53,970 nt of DNA, from positions 1 to 53,970 of the forward strand of contig CAYNPH010000052.1 in NCBI GenBank assembly GCA_964399035.1. Reading direction: 5' to 3'. This document shows, piece by piece, positions 48,405 to 53,970 of the stretch. The translations under genes were made by a program, and so were the position numbers. How positions within the stretch are numbered: position 1 is the stretch's first letter; each line of letters starts with the position of its first letter. This DNA is from WAOL01 sp964399035 (GTDB taxonomy: Archaea; Thermoproteota; Thermoprotei_A; Sulfolobales; NBVN01). The notes beneath the pieces are model-generated. The model made no database searches, had not been told where the DNA came from, and was given only the letters and a program-made list of their open reading frames with translations.

Positions 48405-48581
48405 TTACCTCGTCAGTGGAAACTCATACCCGCACTTAGGGCACTTAACGTACCCGCAGTTCCCGAAGGTCGCTGACGGGCACCCGCCGCAGCTGAAGGC
48501 GCGTGAGTATGAGATGCTGAATACGCTCCCGCACTTAGGGCACGTAACTAGATCCTTAGCAGGCATCCCTGCGCCCACCAC
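48405..48581 (-). CDS. Small zinc-ribbon protein (58 residues)
   Basis: A short frame with two CPKCG knuckles (CPKCGSVFS and CPKCGYEFP) and a middle group CGGCPSATFGNCG, altogether seven cysteines. This Cys pattern is a strong metal-binding indicator; similar little proteins with C-G-x-C-P and a final CPxCGYxFP are known beside iron-transport genes of anaerobes, a resemblance I draw from memory. No feo gene is visible. GTG 48581 has GAGGTGA (48589-48595) seven bases upstream, which fixes the start; ATG 48566 is the alternative. It is divergent from a coiled-coil protein with its own C-terminal Cys group, 53 bases away. Probably real despite its size. Confidence 0.75.
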   Translation of the reverse strand: MVGAGMPAKDLVTCPKCGSVFSISYSRAFSCGGCPSATFGNCGYVKCPKCGYEFPLTR

Positions 48582-48634
48582 GCGTAATTCACCTCACTCC
48601 TTATAACCAATTAGGTTCCCTAAGCCCACTTACG

Positions 48635-49183
48635 GTGAGTGAGTACATGGCTGAGGGGTTTGAGGCCCCGTTAACCCAGTTTCCTTGGGTTTCGAGGGAG
48701 GAGGTAGCTAAGGTGAGGGGCGAGATAGCTTCCGTCATGGATGAGTTAAGGCGCGTGAGGGAGGGGTTAAAGGGCCTTGAGGAGCGGGTGAGCAGGGCTG
48801 AGTCCTTAAGTAAGGATGCCTCAGCGCTTAAGGGGGAGGTTAACGCCATAGGTAACACCCTCAATGACCTGAGGAACAGGGTTAGAGGGCTTGAGGAACG
48901 CGTCAGCACTCTTCAGGGGAAGGTACTCAAACTTGAGGGCACGGCTGAGTTAGCGTTAATGGTCGGTAAGTGGAAGTCGGAGACCTGCAGCAAGTGTAAG
49001 GCAGAGCTATGCACTGCTTGGCGCCTCGGCAAGGACGCGGCAGGTACCCTAGCTAAGCGGTTCGGTCAGGACGCCGTTGTTGGCGGGGACAAGGACTTAT
49101 GGAGGGTTAGGGTTTCGAAAGTACCGTACCTGTGCGCCCTATGCCCTCTCTACGAGCCGAGGGCAGGCGGGTCTAGCGAGTAA
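48635..49183 (+). CDS. Coiled-coil protein with C-terminal cysteine cluster
   Basis: 182 residues. Residues about 20-115 form a long heptad coiled coil (EEVAKVRGEIASVMDELRRV and the following repeats), then SETCSKCKAELCTAWRLG carries three Cys and VSKVPYLCALCPLYEP two more, so five cysteines near the C-terminus could bind zinc or an Fe-S cluster. I recognise no family. A TATA box (CTTATAACC near 48600) gives a very short leader, so either GTG 48635 or ATG 48647 is used. The divergent zinc-ribbon gene shares this promoter region, suggesting a common metal- or redox-related role. Confidence 0.6.
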   Translation: MSEYMAEGFEAPLTQFPWVSREEVAKVRGEIASVMDELRRVREGLKGLEERVSRAESLSKDASALKGEVNAIGNTLNDLRNRVRGLEERVSTLQGKVLKLEGTAELALMVGKWKSETCSKCKAELCTAWRLGKDAAGTLAKRFGQDAVVGGDKDLWRVRVSKVPYLCALCPLYEPRAGGSSE

Positions 49184-49232
49184 AAAGCATTGATGAGGGG
49201 TTTGGCACCCTCCCACGCCCAGCTCCGCCACC

Positions 49233-50429
49233 TCAATGAGCAGTGAATACCAGCATAGCCATTGTTAGGTTATTATGCACTGCCTGAGTCCCTGACGCCT
49301 CATACCCCCACTGCTCGCCGTAAGCCGCGAGCCCAGCGAGCGGCGCCCCACCCAGCGACTCGCTAATCTTCCTTACGAAGGACGCCCTTTCATTACCTAG
49401 GTATGCTGCTAGGCCAGCGCAGTGGATTAGTAGAGCGCCGACGGGCTTACCCTTAATCCCGTTAAGTAGGCCCGCACCTAATCTCACGGCCCTTTCCCTG
49501 TCGTTTCTTAGCATGTGTACGACGTGCTTCGCCGGGATTGTGGCGAAGCACCCTATCCCGGACTCGCCGACGGTCATTGCTGGGTGTTTAACGAAGTACT
49601 CTCCCGTGACCGGGTCCCTGACGCCTAGGGGGTTTGAGAGCCCTAGGGCCAAGATGTTCTCCCTGACCTCTCCCTCACTTAATCCGAGCCATGAGGCGTA
49701 CTTGCTTAGTGCTGGCTCGCCATCGATCTCCTCCAGAACTTCATTCCTTGCCCCACTCACCCTAGTGGCGAGCCCGAAAGCGCTGGTGGGCGTGCATGGG
49801 TGCCCGCCAAGCACCTCGTAATCGAGCTTGCTGGCTATTAACACTAAGGCCACGCGCCCGACGCCACTACCGTCTGAGCTTACCTGGTAGCCTAGCGGGG
49901 CCTTGAGCTTGAAGTCATCGCCGCTACTCCCACCAACTACTGCTACGTGCCGCCCAAGCACTTCCCTAACACCCCTCAGTACGTCTTCTTCCCTGCCCGG
50001 CGCTGAGTGAAGTAACGCGACAACCGGTGGCTTCAGGGGGTTGGCTGAGGGCACGGATTCCAGCGCCGCTAACGCCCTCCTAGCGGCACTCACCCCCGCG
50101 TCCCGCGGCCTTGACTGTGCGCCCTCAGACGAACCCACCGCTGCCTTGAAGTACTTATTCGATAGCAACGCCATTACGACGGAACCATTCAGTGCTAAGT
50201 CGTTAACGTATTCACCAGCTGTTGAGACCCCTATGAAGGGTGCCCCACCAGCGACCTTCCTTAAGGCATCCTCAACCTTCTCGGGCTCCGGGTACTTACT
50301 GTAGGACAGGTAGGAGAGGATCAGTGCTGGCTCGCCCTCAAGACGTTCGAGGGCCTTGCCGAAGGCCTCCTCAATCGCCTCATCCAGGTTTGCTTTCCGA
50401 CTGAAGCCCGTTGAGAACGGAACAGACAT
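49233..50429 (-). CDS. FIST N/C domain protein (putative small-ligand sensor)
   Basis: 398 residues covering FIST N and FIST C. The N-terminal part contains LILSYLSYSKYPEPEKVEDAL and the conserved APFIGVSTAGEYVN, then VVALLHSAPGREEDVLRGVR and VAVVGGSSGDD. The C-terminal part has FFVKHPAMT-like YFVKHPAMTVGESGIGCFA and the closing CAGLAAYLGNERASFVRK, with LAGLAAYGEQWG typical of FIST C. FIST domains are thought to sense amino-acid-like or other small ligands and often feed histidine kinases or methyl-accepting proteins; here it stands without an effector domain. It lies 69 bases downstream of the peptidase gene, possibly sharing its transcript. Confidence 0.88.
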   Translation of the reverse strand: MSVPFSTGFSRKANLDEAIEEAFGKALERLEGEPALILSYLSYSKYPEPEKVEDALRKVAGGAPFIGVSTAGEYVNDLALNGSVVMALLSNKYFKAAVGSSEGAQSRPRDAGVSAARRALAALESVPSANPLKPPVVALLHSAPGREEDVLRGVREVLGRHVAVVGGSSGDDFKLKAPLGYQVSSDGSGVGRVALVLIASKLDYEVLGGHPCTPTSAFGLATRVSGARNEVLEEIDGEPALSKYASWLGLSEGEVRENILALGLSNPLGVRDPVTGEYFVKHPAMTVGESGIGCFATIPAKHVVHMLRNDRERAVRLGAGLLNGIKGKPVGALLIHCAGLAAYLGNERASFVRKISESLGGAPLAGLAAYGEQWGYEASGTQAVHNNLTMAMLVFTAH

Positions 50430-50498
50430 TGATTACATCCAAGGAAGAGATTCGCTACAGGGAAAATATCAACTGTGTTTAACCTAGGGAACCTGAGG

Positions 50499-53400
50499 CT
50501 ACGCTGGCGGTGGCGGCGGGGGCGGCACGTACGGTGCTGGAGCACGTCTCCTCCTAGCCATGAGCGCTAGTACGGCACCGACAATGACTACGCCGATGAC
50601 CGCACCCACGACCACGTACGTTACCGGCATGCCTTCCCCGCCCGGAACCGTGGTTGTTCCCTCACCCTGCGTTGTCCCGGGCGCGGTTGCTGGTGTTGTG
50701 GGTTGCGTGGTTGATGGTTTTGTTGTTGTGGCTGGGGTTGTTGCCTGTGTTGTGTGTGGCGTCGTTGCTGGGGTTGTGTGTTGAGTGGTTTGGGGTGTTG
50801 TTGGTTTGGTCGTTGTCGCGGGCGTCGTGGCCGGCGTGGTTGGCTGCGTTGTTGAAGGTTGAGTTGTTGATGGTTGCGTCGTTGAGGGCTGGGTCGTAGT
50901 GGGTGGCGTAGTGGTTGATGGTTGCTGGGGCTTCACTTCCTTAACCGTGACGCTAACCACCTTACCTGCCTCGACCCTAACTACCGCGCTCCCGTAGTGT
51001 ATTCCTCCTGCCTCATCTATCCAGACCGCCTTGACGGTGTAGGTTCCTGCGGGCACCTTCTTTATCTCGAACTTACCCAACTTGTCGGTGTCGGTGCTGG
51101 CGGTGAATATCGTTGCTCTGGGCGGGTAGATCTTCACCTTAGCGTCAGGAACGGGTTTCCCTGAAGCGTCAAGCACCTTACCCCTAACGATGCCTGTCGG
51201 GTTGACGTAATTGCTTATTTCGCCCAGCGATAAGTATATGCCGTCCTTCTTCTCAGTCATGACCACGACGTCCATCTTACCGTCCCCGTTAACGTCCGCT
51301 GGTAGTGGTAGGGAGTACTCGCCAGTCATGTCTACCTTAGCCTCAAACTGGAAGTCCTCCTTGGCAGTCACGTAGGAGTACACGTAAAGCGTTATCTCGC
51401 TGGGGTAGTCACTCCCTTCCTCATACGCCAAGCACATGAGCATCATCTCGAGGATGCCGTCACCGTCTATGTCGAAGGTCTGGACGTAGGCTGAGCTGTA
51501 CTTCGGGTTTATGTCCCACCCATCATCAACTTCCTCCAAGCCGTTCCCTCCCCACCTGAGTAGGTGGAGCTTTAGCTTACCGTCGGCAGACTGCGTCACC
51601 ACCAGTATCTCGTCGACCCCGTCCGAGTCTATGTCCCCGGTGCCGACTGACGCAATGAACGACTCAGGGAACTTGACGACGTCAATCCCCTTCAGGTTGC
51701 CGTCAGGTGTTAGGTCGAAGGCAAGAACCTTACCAACGACGGGCTTATTGCTCTCCTCGCCCGGTACGTAGAGGTCGTAGCCGAGCACCACGTCCTGCTT
51801 GCCGTCCCCGTTAACGTCCGCTGACGCCACGTCCGTAACGTCGACGTCCTGTCCCTCGGGCGGGACTATGTTGTACGAGCTTTCAACCTCAAGCGTGGTT
51901 GCGTCCACCACGTAGAAGGAGCCGTTCACCACGCCTGACTCAGTGTCTATGTCGTAACCCCCTATGAGGACCTCCTTAGCGCCGTCGTTATCAACATCGC
52001 CTACGTCAGCGCTCAGCGCCACCAGATTGTCTACCGTGTTGTAGTCATGAACGACGTCCCCACCTTCGTAATCGTACCTGTCGACGCTCGTGTAGAAGTC
52101 CCCATTATCTAGGTCCACGTACGAGTAAACCGCGAAGATCTCGCTGACGTTGTCCCCGTCGTAGTCATCATCCATAACCCCGGCAGTTAGGAAGGGTGAG
52201 CTCCCATCCGACAGTTCCTCTCCCTCATCAAGCTGCGAGACGTAGGCCTCGACAAGTCCCTTACCCTCAACGTACTTGGTTATTGAGAGGAGTAGGTAGT
52301 ACGTCCCGGCACCGTCGTAGCCTATGGCGTATACGGCGAACTCGTCAGCGCCGTCGCCGTCGAAGTCAACGCCTCCTGCCGCGCCCATCGTAGCGCTTTC
52401 CAGGTCTATCCCTATGTCCGTGAACAGCTTTATTGACCCTGTGGGTACTTGGGTCTCGTTCTGCGTCGGTTGCTGCGGCACCTGAACGTTTATCTGGGGC
52501 GCTATGTTGACGAGCACGTCTAGGGCGTCACCCCACCCGGTGTCCTTCGGGAAGGACGCTATCCTGTAGTATATTTCCTTGTTATACCTTAGGGGGTAGT
52601 GAATGGTTATCCCGTTAACCCCGCTCGTGGAGCCGTAGGCTCCGGAGTACACGATTAGCTTTGAGAGCGTTGATAGCACCTGTGACGCGGCCTGCCCGGC
52701 ACCAGCGGTCGCCGCCCTCTCGGCTAGGGTCTTCAGGTCGACTTGATATGCCGTGAATTCCCTAGCGTATCTCCGGGCAGTCCTGAACGCGTCTGGCTTC
52801 TGGGTGGCGACCTGGGCGAATGCCTTGAACGCATTCACTCCGGCCGGGTTCCTGAGCACGCTTAGGTCGAACACCGCTTGAGTCACTACGTCGCCGGACT
52901 CCACCCCCTCCTCCCTGTAGTAAGCGATGTAGTCCTTAGCCATGGTTAGGGCTAGGTCCCTGGCACTCATGGTTGGCGCGGATGATAGGCGCGAGAGTAT
53001 GGCGTCGTAGGGCCAGCCGTCGGCGGGCTCGCTCTCCTCGGACGCCACTAGGTATGATGCGTAGTTCCTTAACTCGTACGCCGTCTCTATGGTGCCCATC
53101 AAGCACGCGTCGAACCCCATCACGTCCACCTTAGCTCCCGCGGTGCTGAGCGCGTAGCTCAGTTCCCTCAGGGTTAGGAAGTCCCTGCCGTTGTCGAAGT
53201 CTATGCCCACCACGCCTGGCCCGCTGCCGTGATCCCATATTATCAGGGCGTAGTGCTGTGCCGGTGCGTAACTCATCGCGAACTTGATGAATGTAGCTAG
53301 GGTTCTTGGGTCGCCGGAGTCCTGCTCGCCTAGATCCTTAAGGAGCTTTGACGCTATCCTAGGTGATGTGTCGTGCACGATCTCGAATATCTTGGCGCCC

Positions 53401-53735
53401 GACCATTCAGGGTTTGCTTGGGCAACCTCCCTTACGAGCGGGTTGTTTGACTGGAACTCGTAGTCGCCTTCGGAGCGGTCAACGTACACTATGACCCTTA
53501 CCGGGCTTCCGGGGCCGTAGGTCTTGAGGCCAGCCTCCATTTCATTTATGTCAACTAACGCGTACCCCTCGAGGTCGTTGTCCCCGACCACGTACACCAT
53601 GATTGTCCACGTTGTCTGCGCTGCCCCCGCTACTCCCGCCTGTATCAGTGGGAGGGTTATCGCTGAAAGGATTATTAGTGGGATTATACATGATGTTATT
53701 ATTTTCTTCATATCTATTCTACATTTCATCTGCAT
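50499..53735 (-). CDS. Large surface-tethered clostripain-type (C11) peptidase with FG-GAP/VCBS repeats
   Basis: 1078 residues. A signal helix (about 10-38) is followed by a clostripain-family domain: TIMVYVVGDNDLEGYA, the catalytic His169 in IIWDHGSGPG and the Cys211 in GFDACLMGTIETAYEL. Residues about 430-800 contain seven Ca-binding-like Asp-rich loops, such as DFDGDGADEF, DVNGDGKQDV and DIDSDGVDEI, of the FG-GAP/VCBS kind that usually form a beta-propeller. Next is a carboxypeptidase-regulatory-like domain (VRGKVLDASGKPVPDAKVKI), a long Thr/Pro stalk of roughly 90 residues, a terminal helix (VTYVVVGAVIGVVIVGAVLAL) and a cytoplasmic RRRR plus poly-Pro tail. It should cleave proteins at the cell surface. 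ATG 53735 is the first start after the TATA box; ATG 53711 is the alternative. Confidence 0.88.
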   Translation of the reverse strand: MQMKCRIDMKKIITSCIIPLIILSAITLPLIQAGVAGAAQTTWTIMVYVVGDNDLEGYALVDINEMEAGLKTYGPGSPVRVIVYVDRSEGDYEFQSNNPLVREVAQANPEWSGAKIFEIVHDTSPRIASKLLKDLGEQDSGDPRTLATFIKFAMSYAPAQHYALIIWDHGSGPGVVGIDFDNGRDFLTLRELSYALSTAGAKVDVMGFDACLMGTIETAYELRNYASYLVASEESEPADGWPYDAILSRLSSAPTMSARDLALTMAKDYIAYYREEGVESGDVVTQAVFDLSVLRNPAGVNAFKAFAQVATQKPDAFRTARRYAREFTAYQVDLKTLAERAATAGAGQAASQVLSTLSKLIVYSGAYGSTSGVNGITIHYPLRYNKEIYYRIASFPKDTGWGDALDVLVNIAPQINVQVPQQPTQNETQVPTGSIKLFTDIGIDLESATMGAAGGVDFDGDGADEFAVYAIGYDGAGTYYLLLSITKYVEGKGLVEAYVSQLDEGEELSDGSSPFLTAGVMDDDYDGDNVSEIFAVYSYVDLDNGDFYTSVDRYDYEGGDVVHDYNTVDNLVALSADVGDVDNDGAKEVLIGGYDIDTESGVVNGSFYVVDATTLEVESSYNIVPPEGQDVDVTDVASADVNGDGKQDVVLGYDLYVPGEESNKPVVGKVLAFDLTPDGNLKGIDVVKFPESFIASVGTGDIDSDGVDEILVVTQSADGKLKLHLLRWGGNGLEEVDDGWDINPKYSSAYVQTFDIDGDGILEMMLMCLAYEEGSDYPSEITLYVYSYVTAKEDFQFEAKVDMTGEYSLPLPADVNGDGKMDVVVMTEKKDGIYLSLGEISNYVNPTGIVRGKVLDASGKPVPDAKVKIYPPRATIFTASTDTDKLGKFEIKKVPAGTYTVKAVWIDEAGGIHYGSAVVRVEAGKVVSVTVKEVKPQQPSTTTPPTTTQPSTTQPSTTQPSTTQPTTPATTPATTTKPTTPQTTQHTTPATTPHTTQATTPATTTKPSTTQPTTPATAPGTTQGEGTTTVPGGEGMPVTYVVVGAVIGVVIVGAVLALMARRRRAPAPYVPPPPPPPA
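50680..50930. repeat. Tandem repeats encoding the Thr/Pro stalk of the C11 peptidase
   Basis: Recurring GTTGNNGGNTG- and GGGGTTGTN-like units give PSTTQ and TTPAT repeats in the protein. The PSTTQ unit occurs three times in tandem, with variants further along. The number of units probably varies between strains. Confidence 0.6.
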
Positions 53736-53814
53736 CTAACCTACACGACATACACAGCTTACGGCTCTTAAAAATCATAGGGCTGACTCAAAACGTAAAA
53801 ACGAGTTACCGAAC

Positions 53815-53970
53815 TCATCCACACCCCTCGGGAGCGGGGAAAGTTAGCACGAGCCCGACGCCACCTACGCCAAGCATTGACGGGTGCTTCTCCCTAAGGT
53901 ACTCCTTAACCTCCTCACCGCTGCAGTGCAGTGGGTAGACCTTAACCACGCCTAGTGAGGCGAGATCCTC
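53815..53970 (-). CDS. C-terminal end of a metallo-beta-lactamase-fold hydrolase (partial)
   Basis: 51 residues plus a stop are visible; the N-terminus is beyond the window. VVKVYPLHCSGEEVKEYLRE, then MLGVGGVGLVLTF, matches the last His motif and final strand of the MBL-fold group COG1237 (annotated as dihydropterin-ribofuranosyl-aminobenzene phosphate synthase), where the His-Cys-Ser/Thr-Gly signature carries a metal ligand. The assignment rests on this short stretch. The downstream C11 peptidase gene follows 79 bases after its stop, in the same direction, with its own TATA box. Confidence 0.6.
   Translation of the reverse strand, partial: EDLASLGVVKVYPLHCSGEEVKEYLREKHPSMLGVGGVGLVLTFPAPEGCG

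Noticed and set aside
48313..48606. A plus-strand frame of 97 codons
   Set aside because: It is the shadow of the zinc-ribbon gene on the minus strand, whose cysteine pattern and ribosome site are convincing.

Overview
The window looks like chromosomal DNA of a thermophilic archaeon, most likely a crenarchaeal (Thermoproteota) lineage. Genes are tightly packed and many start with GTG or TTG. Promoters look like archaeal TATA boxes about 25 bases before the first codon, several in front of apparently leaderless genes. Arginine is mostly AGG, and proteins are rich in Val, Glu, Arg and Lys. Typical archaeal families occur: a P-loop ATPase with a DUF234-like tail, Thr-rich tethered surface proteins and AIM24/TIGR00266. 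The genus call is inference. I saw no tRNA, rRNA, transposase, integrase or CRISPR array.

Layout. 1-3558 (minus): the end of an M29 aminopeptidase, then a two-gene ABC exporter whose promoter carries a perfect 16-base palindrome. 3690-12348: a peptide-type ABC importer (substrate-binding protein, two permeases, two ATPases). Upstream are a hydantoin/Asp-Glu racemase-like gene and a divergent DUF917 gene plus a second racemase. Together these look like uptake and processing of peptides, hydantoins or modified amino acids. 12352-16604: a GNAT acetyltransferase, a small membrane protein, a DUF885 peptidase and a radical SAM enzyme. 16615-22859 (minus): a five-gene operon with a GlmS-like protein, a ceramidase-like amidase, a glycosidase-like TIM barrel, a sugar isomerase and a Gfo/Idh/MocA dehydrogenase. 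The GlmS-like protein has lost its catalytic N-terminal cysteine. 23029-26177: an M14-like carboxypeptidase, a methyltransferase and an AEC-type transporter. 26206-28860: two tandem paralogous tethered surface proteins. 28914-31895: a sirtuin, a small membrane protein, a cysteine-free DUF2148 protein, an XRE-cupin regulator and a third racemase. 31883-33827: NagA and a UPF0309-type SIS protein, so amino-sugar catabolism is represented a second time.

34063-39294 holds an ICMT-like methyltransferase, an HD protein, an ATPase, an orphan helical protein and a secreted metzincin-type protease. 39434-40005 is a gene-free stretch with about a dozen hairpins, bounded by two matching GC-rich hairpins and ending in a T-run. 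It is the best candidate here for an undescribed structured RNA or element. 40030-53970 contains a small CxxC protein, a nitroreductase, a branched-chain aminotransferase, a GT-C-type membrane glycosyltransferase, a large orphan surface protein, an EamA transporter, an AIM24 protein, a flavin reductase, a 58-residue zinc ribbon, a Cys-bearing coiled-coil protein, a FIST protein, a giant tethered clostripain-type peptidase and the end of an MBL-fold protein.

The overall picture is a peptide- and amino-sugar-scavenging heterotroph. It has several secreted or tethered proteases, import of the products, and racemases and sugar isomerases to process them. Starts were moved inward where a Shine-Dalgarno site, a TATA box or an overlap with the upstream stop favours a downstream codon.
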